Positions 1 through 7,586 are shown, numbered from the stretch's first letter. The stretch is DNA of 16,232 nucleotides from CAZDIO01 sp964505555 (GCA_964505555.1 CAZDIO010000100.1:1-16232); one strand, 5' to 3'. Translations and numbers: made by a program. Notes: a model not told the origin generated them from the letters alone.

Positions 1-44
1 ACACTTCTCCGCCTGTTTACAGAGATCTAAGAGACCTCCGAGCA

Positions 45-166
45 TCTAACAAAATCAAAGTGCCGGTCGTTGCGAGCGAAGCGACGCAATCTCGTAGCGG
101 CTGAAGCGATTGGAGATTGATTCGCTACACTCGCAACGACAGGCAGGGACCGTTCACTTTGTTAGA
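45..166. repeat. Palindromic intergenic repeat (TTGCGAGCGAAGCGA type)
   Basis: The core is an imperfect inverted repeat. The left arm (66-93) begins GTCGTTGCGAGCGAAGCGA and the right arm (113-140) ends CTCGCAACGAC. An outer pair, TCTAACAAA at 45-53 and TTTGTTAGA at 158-166, extends the symmetry to about 120 bp. Palindromes with this core occur dispersed in many unrelated bacterial genomes and resemble REP or MITE-like elements; that statement is from general knowledge. It lies just beyond the stop codon of the minus-strand DUF2304 gene (stop at 186-188), so it would be transcribed at the 3' end of that mRNA and could act as a terminator or stabiliser. No reading frame across it looks real. 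Confidence 0.8.
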
Positions 167-185
167 AGCTTTAAGCCTCTTTTTA

Positions 186-569
186 TTATCTTTCCGCGAC
201 TTCTTTACTTTCTTTCAGTTCCAGATGCCTCAGACGGCGATCAAGGAGGGAGAGGTTTCGCTGGATTTGGGTGAGTTGTATCAACATCTTTTCCAACTTC
301 GAACCCAAAATCACAAGCATCGTTCCAAAGAAAAGAAAAGCATACAGAGTAAGAGCAGAAGCAGGATATTTGGCACCAACAAGTTCTGTAACGAGTGTTA
401 AAATTTGCGGCACCATCAAAACAAAGAGCGCTAAACATCCCCCCCCAAGCCACAACACCCCGGTTCCTAGAGAGAGCTCACGCCTCCTAACATTTCTTAC
501 CGCCGCACCCATGACAATGAGCACTAAGATAGCAATAACAACTCGATTAAAGACCGATAGTTCACCCAT
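186..569 (-). CDS. DUF2304-like small membrane protein
   Basis: A 127-residue protein with three hydrophobic segments (about residues 8-26, 36-60 and 70-92) and a charged, heptad-like C-terminal tail (about 93-122). The arginine-rich loop after the first segment, followed by a conserved-looking VLWLGGG stretch, and the coiled tail match the DUF2304 family as I remember it. That family is often encoded beside family 2 glycosyltransferases and has no proven activity. No glycosyltransferase is visible here, though the window is cut off about 190 bp downstream. The ATG start is well supported by an AGGAGGA ribosome binding site about 7 nt upstream. A run of eight C (439-446, G on the coding strand) lies in the gene. 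The inner membrane is the likely location. Confidence 0.7.
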   Translation of the reverse strand: MGELSVFNRVVIAILVLIVMGAAVRNVRRRELSLGTGVLWLGGGCLALFVLMVPQILTLVTELVGAKYPASALTLYAFLFFGTMLVILGSKLEKMLIQLTQIQRNLSLLDRRLRHLELKESKEVAER

Positions 570-624
570 GTAGATTCCTCCTCAGATCGTCGACTTAGGC
601 GTAGTCCAAACTCATGGTAATGAA

Positions 625-745
625 GTTAAGGATTTTTAATATAACCACAGAGGCGCAGAGACACAGAGGAAAGGAGATTTATTTATATTCTCTGCGGCTC
701 TGTGTCTCTATGGTTATACTAAATCTTTCTTCCAGAATCCTTAAC
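625..745. repeat. Palindromic repeat with triplicated CAGAG units
   Basis: The left arm (641-668) starts ATAACCACAGAGGCG and the right arm (about 690-718) ends CTCTATGGTTATA. Within the left arm CAGAG occurs at 648, 656 and 664, an exact 8-bp period; the right arm has CTCTG/CTCTG/CTCTA at 690, 698 and 706. An outer inverted pair, GTTAAGGATT (625-634) and AATCCTTAAC (736-745), encloses it. The right end touches the stop codon of the minus-strand gene at 746, and the next minus-strand gene starts at 569. The element therefore sits between two co-directional genes and would fold in their transcript. Such CCACAGAGGC palindromes are dispersed elements in many bacteria. Confidence 0.8.
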
Positions 746-1084
746 TCAATTGCCGTGAGTTCGGGGCAAAGAATGCAGCTCAAGTGTTTCAAAGTCCTTT
801 TTTAGCTGTTTCTTTCCAATACCGTAAAACTCCCCTACCTTACGCTCAACGGAGCGATACATACTCTCTCCTGTGGTCTGCCATCGCTCTACTACATAAG
901 AAATGCCGGTATAAACGAGCCATAACATTGTACATAACAACATAAACCCAACAACGTCGGCAATCGTCGGAAGTAATGAGGGTGGGGCGGGATCTTTTAC
1001 TGATGAGCGCAACGAAGGAGAAGCAGTGCTTCTTTGACTTGTATCTTCGTTGTATTGTTCCTTATACTTTAACTGCTCTTTCAT
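746..1084 (-). CDS. Hypothetical single-pass membrane protein
   Basis: I do not recognise this 112-residue protein. The first about 38 residues are polar and rich in Ser, Lys and Gln. One strong hydrophobic segment follows (about 40-66, containing GFMLLCTMLWLVYTG), and the remainder is a charged amphipathic tail with many Lys, Arg and Glu. This suggests a cytoplasmic N-terminus, a single transmembrane helix and a soluble C-terminal helix. The ATG start has only a weak purine stretch upstream (ACAAGATT), so the start is less certain. The gene is divergent from the receiver operon that starts at 1162; the 77 bp between them must hold both promoters. A shared function with the response regulators is possible but rests on position alone. 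Confidence 0.6.
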   Translation of the reverse strand: MKEQLKYKEQYNEDTSQRSTASPSLRSSVKDPAPPSLLPTIADVVGFMLLCTMLWLVYTGISYVVERWQTTGESMYRSVERKVGEFYGIGKKQLKKDFETLELHSLPRTHGN

Positions 1085-1161
1085 AATCTTGTTATGACCG
1101 ATAAAGGAATAAGCGTAAACAATAACCTCATTTCAACCCCCTGAAAAGACTAGGGAAATAT

Positions 1162-1983
1162 ATGTCGGCAGCCCTCATCGTAACCCCCGATCCCTCCTCA
1201 GCAGAGAAACTCTCCGATATCCTCACCTCGCACTCATTGAGAACTCGTTGCATTAGCTCCATACAGGCCGCCATGGAATGGTTTTCCATGCAAACCTTTC
1301 AAGTGCTCCTGATTGACAGTCATTATGGGGAGCAAACATGCTTACAGCTCCTCTCGCTTGCTTGGAAATATAATCCTCTCACCCTGGGGGGTGTTTTTAG
1401 TTTTCGTTCTGAAGTCTCCTTTAAGGACGAACTACGCTTTGTCGGCGCCAAAGTTTATTCGTTCTCGTCTAATTTAGAGGGGCTCTTAAAAGATTTACAA
1501 CATCTCCCTACCGGTGAATCATTGGTAGTATTTAAGATTCTTCTTGTTGAGGACCTTGACGCACCACGAGATATCATTTGCTCATATATTGAATCTCTTG
1601 GATTTGGATCAGTCCAAGGAGTCTCGAGCGTGGATGAGGGGTTATCTCTTTTACGTTCTGCTGATTTCTCTTGTGTTGTTTCTGATCTTCATATGCCAAA
1701 TCGTTCCGGGCTCGATCTTCTCGCTGAAATCCGCGCCGATCCCCATTTGTCATATCTTCCGGTGATCATTCTTACCACCTACTCAACACCAGAGAACTTC
1801 GTTGATTGTCTCCGCGCTGGAGCAACTGGATTTATTGTTAAACCACCTACGAAAAAGGCCTTGAATAAAGAGCTTGAACGAGCAAAACGTATCGTGCTGA
1901 CGAAACAAAATCCACGTCTTTGTGATCCCGAAGAGGCGCTACAATTAAAAGACGTTTTGCGATCACGCTTTGGAATAAATTAA
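1162..1983 (+). CDS. Tandem-receiver response regulator, no output domain
   Basis: A 273-residue cytoplasmic protein with two receiver (REC) domains. REC1 (about 1-112) is degenerate: it keeps an Asp at the phospho-acceptor position (D52 in LLIDSHYGE) but lacks the acidic pair at the N-terminus and the conserved Lys near its end. REC2 (about 124-245) is canonical, with acidic pair E130/D131, phospho-acceptor D175 (VVSDLHMPN), T205 and K227 (FIVKPP). A short tail (246-273) shows no DNA-binding or enzymatic domain. Signalling would therefore go through protein contact. The ATG start has AGGG about 7 nt upstream. The next gene starts 2 bp after the stop codon, so it heads an operon with an EI24-like membrane protein and a CheY-like protein. 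No histidine kinase lies in the window. Confidence 0.88.
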   Translation: MSAALIVTPDPSSAEKLSDILTSHSLRTRCISSIQAAMEWFSMQTFQVLLIDSHYGEQTCLQLLSLAWKYNPLTLGGVFSFRSEVSFKDELRFVGAKVYSFSSNLEGLLKDLQHLPTGESLVVFKILLVEDLDAPRDIICSYIESLGFGSVQGVSSVDEGLSLLRSADFSCVVSDLHMPNRSGLDLLAEIRADPHLSYLPVIILTTYSTPENFVDCLRAGATGFIVKPPTKKALNKELERAKRIVLTKQNPRLCDPEEALQLKDVLRSRFGIN

Positions 1984-1985
1984 AA

Positions 1986-2741
1986 ATGAGCATCTTTCAG
2001 GGAATCATCGCTATTTTTCAGGGGTGGAAGTTATGTCTCTTCAATCCCCACATCCGCAAACTTGCAATCTGGCCCTGGGGTATCGGAACGATGACTTCTT
2101 TTATCTGCCTTCTTGGAGCGTGGTACCTTCACCGACCGATACTCGAAAATATAATCTCTTCTCCCGTGGGCATTTTGAATTCTTTTTTATATGGGTTGTT
2201 ATGGTTTCTTTTAGTCCTCGTTTTGTTGATTGCGACCATGGTGATATCGTTTATAGTGGTAATGATTTTTGCTGGTGCTTTTCAAAGTTCTATTGCATCC
2301 GAAGTATTACGCCTTTCTGAAATTTCATGGGATGAAAAAGCCAATCAAGCCTCTAGTATCGTAAAAGAAATGAGCACTTCTTTATTTTCTGAACTCTTTA
2401 AGTTGCTCTGGCTCGGTCCGATCGGCGTAATACTCTTGATTATTGGCTTTTTCCCAATACTTGCCCCTCTCGCTTTTGTTGGAGGTGCGTGGCTCATTGC
2501 CTATCAATTTCTCGATGTGGTGTTAGAAGTTTTAGGGATTCGAGTTTCGCGCCGTTTGCTCTTTGCGCTCAAAAACTGGCCTCAACTCATTGCATTTGGT
2601 ATTACGCTTATAGCGATCTGCTTACTCCCATTTGTCGCTTTCTTGATTCCACCCGTAGCGGTCGCAGGAGCGGCTTGGCTCTTAGGAAGAACGTCATGGG
2701 GTAAAGAAGAGATGCGGTTGCTTGTGGAGCAAACAAAATGA
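1986..2741 (+). CDS. EI24/CysZ-like integral membrane protein
   Basis: A 251-residue protein with a short amphipathic N-terminus (FQGWKLCLFNPHIRKLAIWP) followed by at least four hydrophobic blocks (about 30-50, 66-96, 140-176 and 202-236). The G-x-x-x-x-FNP pattern leading into the first membrane segment, and the hydrophobic hairpins separated by a polar loop (about 97-135), match the EI24 domain family (Pfam EI24, formerly DUF540), which contains the sulfate channel CysZ. No sulfate-assimilation gene is nearby, so sulfate transport is not implied. It sits between two receiver proteins, 2 bp after the first and overlapping the second by 4 bp (ATGA), so the three are very probably co-transcribed and translationally coupled. 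Confidence 0.75.
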   Translation: MSIFQGIIAIFQGWKLCLFNPHIRKLAIWPWGIGTMTSFICLLGAWYLHRPILENIISSPVGILNSFLYGLLWFLLVLVLLIATMVISFIVVMIFAGAFQSSIASEVLRLSEISWDEKANQASSIVKEMSTSLFSELFKLLWLGPIGVILLIIGFFPILAPLAFVGGAWLIAYQFLDVVLEVLGIRVSRRLLFALKNWPQLIAFGITLIAICLLPFVAFLIPPVAVAGAAWLLGRTSWGKEEMRLLVEQTK

Positions 2742-3136
2742 AGATTCTCATTGCCGAAGATAGTCCTGATCACGCGGCTCTTCTCCAACAAGTTCTTGCC
2801 GATTATGGTGAGTGCGTCATCGCGGCTGATGGCAAAGAAGCGGTAGAACTTTTCTCTTCCGCCTGGATCGATAAGAGCCCATTCGATCTGATCTGTATGG
2901 ACATTCTCATGCCAAAGATGAACGGACGTGAAGCGCTTCTTGCTATAAGAAAAATGGAAAGCGAGATGGGAATAGAGGGATTTAATCGCGTCCGCATCGT
3001 GATGACGACTGCCTTAGAGGATGATGAAAGTATTGAAGAGTGCCTGAAGGCTGGATGTGAAGGGTATGTGTTTAAATCTGGTGGGGGACGAAAGCTTATC
3101 AAGCAGTTGAAATCGCTCGGTCTTATAAAGGACTGA
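2738..3136 (+). CDS. CheY-like single-domain response regulator
   Basis: At 132 residues this is one receiver domain and nothing else. The visible motifs are the acidic pair E7/D8 (ILIAEDSPDH), phospho-acceptor D55 (ICMDILMPKMNG), the switch Thr at 90 or 91 (VMTTAL) and K113 (YVFKSGG). All residues needed for phosphorylation are present. Its start overlaps the stop codon of the EI24-like gene (ATGA at 2738-2741), with GGAG upstream as ribosome binding site. Single receivers typically act by protein docking, for example on motors, kinases or phosphorelays; the partner here is unknown. The upstream tandem-receiver protein is an obvious phosphorelay companion, but a histidine phosphotransfer protein and a kinase would have to be encoded elsewhere. 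Confidence 0.9.
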   Translation: MKILIAEDSPDHAALLQQVLADYGECVIAADGKEAVELFSSAWIDKSPFDLICMDILMPKMNGREALLAIRKMESEMGIEGFNRVRIVMTTALEDDESIEECLKAGCEGYVFKSGGGRKLIKQLKSLGLIKD

Positions 3137-3277
3137 GGAGATCACTTCTTTTTATCTTAAAACATTCATTTCCTTCAGAGCTTTCTCTTTGTCGCCGATA
3201 TACCTACAAAAGCAGTGTCCCATGAAAATCGGATATTGTGAGATATCAATAAGTTAGCGCGCTTAGTCCTTAAATTG

Positions 3278-4120
3278 ATGAGTTCCTCGAAGAATTCAAA
3301 TCGACCTGGTTCTCGTTCTACTATTGCCGATAAAGGCGATAATAGCTCCCCTACGGCACTTGCGGATGGCACAGATTTTGATCTGACCAGTACTGACCTC
3401 ACGGCCACTCTGGGTGCGTTCTCAACAAGAATTCAGCGAAAAAAGAAGGAACAACTTCAACAAACAAATATTGTTGAACAGGAAAAGAAAGCTCGTCACT
3501 CATTGATGCTTGAAGCGTTGATGAACATTCGAAAATCACTCGGGGACGTTGCTCGAATTGATCTTGGTGAACGTTTTTCCTTCTCCTTAGAAATCGATGA
3601 CTGGCAGGGTTGGCCGCGCTTAATAATAAAACTTTTTGATACGCTCTTACCTGAAGCAGAGTATCAAAGCTTTCTTGTGCAAGCGCACGATCGCAACGGA
3701 AGAGGAGTTCTTGAACTTGCGTATTCAACTCCAGATAAATCAGAAAGAATCTCGATCACTTCAGAGAGCGATCTCCTCATTCTTCCCGCAGTATTAAAAA
3801 AATGTGTTCGCTCTTACCTCGATCATGTTGCGGAGATTATTTTAGGGTGTGAACGGACAACACAGGAAGAGCTTGAGAAGGATGCCCAGCATTTAAAATC
3901 CAAAAATGCGGGGGATTTCGAGGAAAAACATAGCGCCCCAACAGAAATTAGCGGCGATGTTTACGAAGAAGATCTTTTTGACACCGCCGTTCTTGACTCA
4001 CTCCCCTCGATGAAAGAATTAGAATCTCTCCCTGAGGTCTTTGGAAGAACGGATTCTGAATCGAAAAAATCTGAAGATGCGCACTGTTTCTTGTCCGGCG
4101 GAGTGATCGGGAAAGAGTAG
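3278..4120 (+). CDS. Hypothetical soluble protein with acidic tail
   Basis: I do not recognise this protein (280 residues from the ATG at 3278; a TTG lies directly before it). Residues about 1-60 are Ser/Thr/Asp-rich and look disordered. About 55-85 is a Lys/Gln/Glu-rich helical stretch. About 95-190 is a folded core with alternating beta-like segments (FSFSLEIDDWQGWPRLIIKL, then VLELAYSTP and ISITSESDLLILP). The last about 90 residues are acidic and low in complexity. It has no signal peptide or membrane segment. No clear ribosome binding site precedes the start. The 141 bp upstream contain a small GATAT-TGTGAG-ATATC inverted repeat (3232-3247). It follows the receiver operon on the same strand and may belong to the same signalling module, by position only. 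Confidence 0.65.
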   Translation: MSSSKNSNRPGSRSTIADKGDNSSPTALADGTDFDLTSTDLTATLGAFSTRIQRKKKEQLQQTNIVEQEKKARHSLMLEALMNIRKSLGDVARIDLGERFSFSLEIDDWQGWPRLIIKLFDTLLPEAEYQSFLVQAHDRNGRGVLELAYSTPDKSERISITSESDLLILPAVLKKCVRSYLDHVAEIILGCERTTQEELEKDAQHLKSKNAGDFEEKHSAPTEISGDVYEEDLFDTAVLDSLPSMKELESLPEVFGRTDSESKKSEDAHCFLSGGVIGKE

Positions 4121-4167
4121 CCCTCTTCTCCATTGTCTTCCATCGTCCTCTACTCTACGGAAGCTGT

Positions 4168-4584
4168 TCAACGACACAACTCATCGATTGCATCTTCTTC
4201 AGTAATTTCAATTTCACGTCGCCAAGCATCTTTCCAACCATGAATAAGGTATGGCGCCTCTCCTACGCTTTCTCCCCGAACTCGCGACTCTTTTCGAAAA
4301 CGTCCCTCAAAATCCCCTGGCTGGTACGTCCAACCAGAAACCTTCCCTGCTTGAAACAAAACTACTGATTTCCCATAGTGCCAGCGCTCACTTTCTCGAT
4401 TCTGATCGATCTGTTTCTGATCGGGAGCTCCGTAGCGTTCTTGAATTTCAGCCATCGTTAAACCAAACTCGAGAGGTGTTGGAGTATCAAGCGTTCCCTC
4501 TTCAAAAGCAGTGAGATCCTCACTCACGGCGGGGAGCACAAAAAGCACTGCAACAAGGAGACATATTGAAAAAATTCGTAACAT
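4168..4584 (-). CDS. Secreted SmpA/OmlA-like small protein
   Basis: The open frame runs further upstream, but the Met at 4584 (MLRIFSICLLVAVLF) gives a clean Sec signal peptide with cleavage probably near the VSE that follows, so I place the start there (138 residues). The mature part carries MAEIQERYGAPDQKQ and, about 20 residues later, ERWHYGKSVVLFQAGKVSGW. This order (helix with GxP, then W-x-Y and an F-x-x-GKV strand) resembles the SmpA/OmlA (BamE-like) and DUF2845 fold. No lipobox Cys is at the expected site, so a soluble periplasmic protein is more likely than a lipoprotein. It is convergent with the preceding plus-strand gene (47 bp gap). The family call is tentative; secretion is fairly sure. 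Confidence 0.62.
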   Translation of the reverse strand: MLRIFSICLLVAVLFVLPAVSEDLTAFEEGTLDTPTPLEFGLTMAEIQERYGAPDQKQIDQNRESERWHYGKSVVLFQAGKVSGWTYQPGDFEGRFRKESRVRGESVGEAPYLIHGWKDAWRREIEITEEDAIDELCR

Positions 4585-4903
4585 TATAAACTCTAGGAAT
4601 GACTCCAAAGCAAACTGCCAGCTTTTCGCCATTAAGTTAAGAATCTCTCAACACACAGGGGGCCGAAGAAATATACAGCACTATTCAACCGTCGCATTTA
4701 CCTATCGTATTTAACTGTGCGTAACTCTAAGCATAATCGATATGGCTTTGCTTTCTTGATAATGACCAGTACCGATCAAACTTTCTACCTTATTATCTGT
4801 TAAGGAATCTAGACGAACTACTTCATTTTTCATATGATTCAAGCCTTGTTTACCAGTAAATGCGCCTTTAAACAAATGAACCACAACAATGTCGTAAGCC
4901 ACC
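4585..4903. other. Intergenic region between divergent genes
   Basis: This stretch of about 320 bp separates the minus-strand secreted protein from the plus-strand O-antigen ligase gene and should contain both promoters. I see no convincing sigma-70 pair; the best plus-strand candidate is TTGTTT (4846) with TTTAAA (4867), whose 15-bp spacer is short. A minus-strand GTG-started frame of 63 codons (4711-4902) fills part of it, but it has no recognisable domain, and its start codon lies almost back to back with the TTG at 4904. I do not annotate it as a gene. Confidence 0.5.
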
Positions 4904-6436
4904 TTGCATAAACTAGATGAAAAAATCTCTCCCTCTCCGGACGTGATATTCGATCCTCTTCATGAGAGTCGTTCCAAAAAACTTTGGAGACAAAGGCCCT
5001 GGACGGAACCAATCGGTTTTTGTCAGTTTGCCTTATTTACTCTCTCTCTCTATGCACTCAGTGCCCCACTTTCTATTGCGATTTCACAAATTATCGTCGT
5101 CAGTTATATCCTCTCTTGGCTACTGTTTTTAAAAAACAATCGTATTGCTTCTGCTCCTCCTTGCTCTTCATTTCCTGTTCTTGCAGTTCCTATGGCCTTT
5201 TGGTTGCTGATCGCTCTTATTGCCTCACTGGGGGGGATTGAGCCTCTTCGTTCATTGAATGAATTAATGAAAACGGGCTTTTATATGCTCCTCCCCTTTG
5301 CCGTTGCTCATGGCCTCATTGGCGATCACCCTTCACTGCCAATATTTTTCAAGAGAATGCAGATACTTTTTCTTTTTTTTATATTTGGACAATCAACCGC
5401 CGCACTGCATACGGTAATTGAAAATGGCTTTGGAGATTTTTCATCACTGAAGCCCCCCGGAGCCGTTACAGAATCTGGACAACTGGTAATGATCTTACCG
5501 ATATTTATCGCCCTCTTCTTTCAACTAAAACCAAAAACAAAAAAAGCACATACAGCAATAACGCAGTGGTTTTCGGCGATAGCGATCTTTTTGCTGGCAA
5601 TTACCACTGGTTGGTCAGATATTTTTTTTGAAGCCAGACTTACTCCGCAAAACCAACACGCTCTCAATATTTCTCTCTTAACCGCTCTTCTTTTGATTAT
5701 TATTTTTGGAATCATTGACAGCAAAAAAAAGACCGCCTTATTAAAAAACGGATGGGACCTTTCAACCTCCTCCTTCCTGCTCCTTTCTCTAGGAGGGCTG
5801 CTTTTTTCTGCATTCTTACTTAACCTCAAACGCGGCCCATGGTTTGGAACATTTATAACCATGACGGTGATTGGCCTTTTTCTCTCTCGTAAACTTGCTT
5901 TTTCTTCCGTCGTCCTCGTCGGCCTACTCCTCTTTTTAAGTCCCGCTCATGACCGGATAATGCGCTATGCCGATGATTTCTCTATTAGTGGCGGAAGACA
6001 GGAGATGTGGGAATTAGGTTGGAGTCTTGCGGAGCGCTACCCCCTCGGACTCGGCCTTGATAACGCTTCCTATATGCAGAAGCTTGATCCAACTCTGCCC
6101 AAACTCCATCGACACATGCACAACAATTTTCTTAATATCGCCGTAGAGATTGGATGGTTAGGTTTGGCTCTCTATATTTGGTGGATGTATGTGGTCATCA
6201 AGCTTGGATTTAACCTTTGGCTCGCCTCAAAATATCAACGCTCTCAAACGATCAAAGAACTTGGTTCAACCGCCCTCATTCTCTCTTCCGCTCTTCTTGG
6301 CTGGCAGATCGCAGGAAGCGTAGAATATAACTTTGGTGATGGAGAGATTCGCCTTATCGCATTTTCTTTAATGGGAGTTCTGTTGGCGATCCATCATTAT
6401 CTTTTAAAAGATTCACCTTCTCCCTATATTGAGTAA
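4904..6436 (+). CDS. O-antigen ligase family protein (Wzy_C/WaaL-like)
   Basis: A 510-residue polytopic inner-membrane protein with roughly a dozen hydrophobic segments. The Wzy_C hallmark region is clear: a membrane-edge Arg at R310 (NLKRGPW), then a periplasmic loop with GGRQEMWELGWSLAERYPLG and, at 402-408, HRHMHNN leading into FLNIAVEIGWLGLALY. Family members either ligate O-antigen to lipid A core, polymerise repeat units or modify glycoproteins; sequence alone cannot separate these. An in-frame stop at 4895 limits the start, which must be the TTG at 4904 or further downstream; no strong ribosome binding site is visible. No glycosyltransferase or lipopolysaccharide core gene is adjacent, so the gene stands alone, convergent with a secreted coiled-coil protein. 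Confidence 0.85.
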   Translation: MHKLDEKISPSPDVIFDPLHESRSKKLWRQRPWTEPIGFCQFALFTLSLYALSAPLSIAISQIIVVSYILSWLLFLKNNRIASAPPCSSFPVLAVPMAFWLLIALIASLGGIEPLRSLNELMKTGFYMLLPFAVAHGLIGDHPSLPIFFKRMQILFLFFIFGQSTAALHTVIENGFGDFSSLKPPGAVTESGQLVMILPIFIALFFQLKPKTKKAHTAITQWFSAIAIFLLAITTGWSDIFFEARLTPQNQHALNISLLTALLLIIIFGIIDSKKKTALLKNGWDLSTSSFLLLSLGGLLFSAFLLNLKRGPWFGTFITMTVIGLFLSRKLAFSSVVLVGLLLFLSPAHDRIMRYADDFSISGGRQEMWELGWSLAERYPLGLGLDNASYMQKLDPTLPKLHRHMHNNFLNIAVEIGWLGLALYIWWMYVVIKLGFNLWLASKYQRSQTIKELGSTALILSSALLGWQIAGSVEYNFGDGEIRLIAFSLMGVLLAIHHYLLKDSPSPYIE

Positions 6437-6476
6437 CGATTTTGCTCCTTATTTGGGATAAAGAAAAAACTTTTAT

Positions 6477-6490
6477 TTTACCGCGGTAAA
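6477..6490. terminator. Perfect 14-bp palindrome between convergent genes
   Basis: TTTACCGCGGTAAA is a perfect palindrome, and with one bulged T the arms extend to TTATTTTACC and GGTAAATAA. It lies 41 bp after the stop codon of the O-antigen ligase gene and 45 bp from the stop codon of the convergent coiled-coil gene. A bidirectional terminator is the simplest reading, although the stem has only six GC pairs and effectively no loop. A protein-binding site is the alternative. Confidence 0.35.
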
Positions 6491-6534
6491 TAATATCTCT
6501 CCTTAAAGGTTCAATTGTTGCGGAGCCCTCTCCC

Positions 6535-7353
6535 CTACTGCGCTAAGCGTGCAAGAAGGGTGTTGTCTTCTTGCAAGAGGAGAAGAATCTCATTTAATCC
6601 CGCTTCAATCTGAGTCACTGGGGAGCCTTCTTTTAGTTCCATGACCTCTTTTCGAAGTGAATCTAAACTACTTCCTGACTTTGTAACAAGCGGTTGAATT
6701 TGAATGGAAACACCTTTCGAGCTATTGCGTAGCTGATCATAAATTTTCTTTCGTGAATTAATAAGCTCAGAGATCTGGGCAAGTTTCAATTCAAATTCTT
6801 TTTTTCTCCCAGCCACATCTTCAGGCGTAGAATTTTCATGAATCGAATTTGATTTGCTTTCAGAAAGGTCTTTTTTCTTTGAAAAATCAAACGTCTCAGA
6901 AACAAGAGCTGGTTTTACGGGTTGCGCTGCAGGCTCAAGCCCAGAAATGCCCCCCTTACATCGCTCCTCAAGCATCCGTCGTTCTCTTTCTGCTTTTTGT
7001 TGCAGGGCAAGGAACTTCTCCTCTAATGATTTCGTTACTTCATTACAGTTATGTGCTTCCGCACCTAAGAGATCTTCCTCTTTTACCACTTTTTTTGAAG
7101 ATTTTTTTTCACGGAGTGAGGCAATTGTTTCCTCTCGTTGCTCAAGCTCTTCCTCCACCACAGCGAGGCGTTTTCTTAAATCATCAACTGCCACCTCAAG
7201 TTCAGCAATGTAATCACTTAACTGGACCCCTTCGCTATTGACACGATACGCTCGCCCATCGCGAAGACGTCCAAAGTTCTTCCCCTCTTCTCCAACTGCA
7301 ACCTGTTGCGAAGAAAAAAGAAAAATAGAAAGAAAGAATATTTTAAGTTTCAC
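6535..7353 (-). CDS. Secreted coiled-coil protein, unknown function
   Basis: A 272-residue protein with an N-terminal Sec signal peptide (KLKIFFLSIFLF, cleavage probably before EEGKN near residue 22). The mature part is almost entirely helical and charged. It has three strong coiled-coil stretches at about 46-85, 105-132 and 183-210, separated by Ser/Lys/Pro-rich linkers, and a final helical segment (about 225-272). No enzymatic motif, membrane segment or peptidoglycan-binding domain is seen. The start is GTG, supported by GGGAG about 7 nt upstream. Periplasmic or envelope-associated structural roles are plausible but unproven. It is divergent from the DtxR-family gene across about 290 bp that contain candidate regulator sites. 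Confidence 0.7.
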   Translation of the reverse strand: MKLKIFFLSIFLFSSQQVAVGEEGKNFGRLRDGRAYRVNSEGVQLSDYIAELEVAVDDLRKRLAVVEEELEQREETIASLREKKSSKKVVKEEDLLGAEAHNCNEVTKSLEEKFLALQQKAERERRMLEERCKGGISGLEPAAQPVKPALVSETFDFSKKKDLSESKSNSIHENSTPEDVAGRKKEFELKLAQISELINSRKKIYDQLRNSSKGVSIQIQPLVTKSGSSLDSLRKEVMELKEGSPVTQIEAGLNEILLLLQEDNTLLARLAQ

Positions 7354-7526
7354 TCTAAATCTCCCGCCATCGATATATCCCGATCCTTATCACCCTCTCA
7401 TGGAGAGCCATATCACCTTAAGCTAACCAGAGCATTGGGGTTGATTATGGCTTTTTTTATGCGTAATTAAAGTTCGTGCATGCGCACAAATGAGTAACCA
7501 TTTGATATTATTTACAATATTAGCAT

Positions 7527-7545
7527 CCAAACACTTTGTTTTTTG
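7527..7545 (+). promoter_or_regulatory. Candidate operator 1 for the DtxR-family regulator
   Basis: The core AAACACTTTGTTT (7529-7541) is an inverted repeat of AAACA and TGTTT around CTT, preceded by CC. A near copy begins exactly 60 bp downstream. Position upstream of a DtxR-type gene suggests autoregulation; this is inference, since binding sites of this family vary among lineages. Confidence 0.35.
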
Positions 7546-7586
7546 AAAAATAACTTCTTTGTCGCCCCAAACTATGCTATGGTCGA

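Noticed and set aside
117..401. Plus-strand 94-codon frame near the left end
   Set aside because: It runs from the palindromic repeat into the antisense of the DUF2304-like gene, which has a better start and typical membrane-protein content.
614..805. Plus-strand frame reading TTEAQRHRGKEI
   Set aside because: This is the translation of the palindromic repeat at 625-745, a well-known spurious frame.
3232..3247. GATAT-TGTGAG-ATATC inverted repeat as an operator
   Set aside because: Five-bp arms in an AT-rich gap are expected by chance; no regulator gene or second copy is nearby.
4711..4902. Minus-strand 63-codon frame between two genes
   Set aside because: It has a GTG start almost back to back with the next gene's start, no clear ribosome binding site, no domain and no compositional support; it is probably chance.
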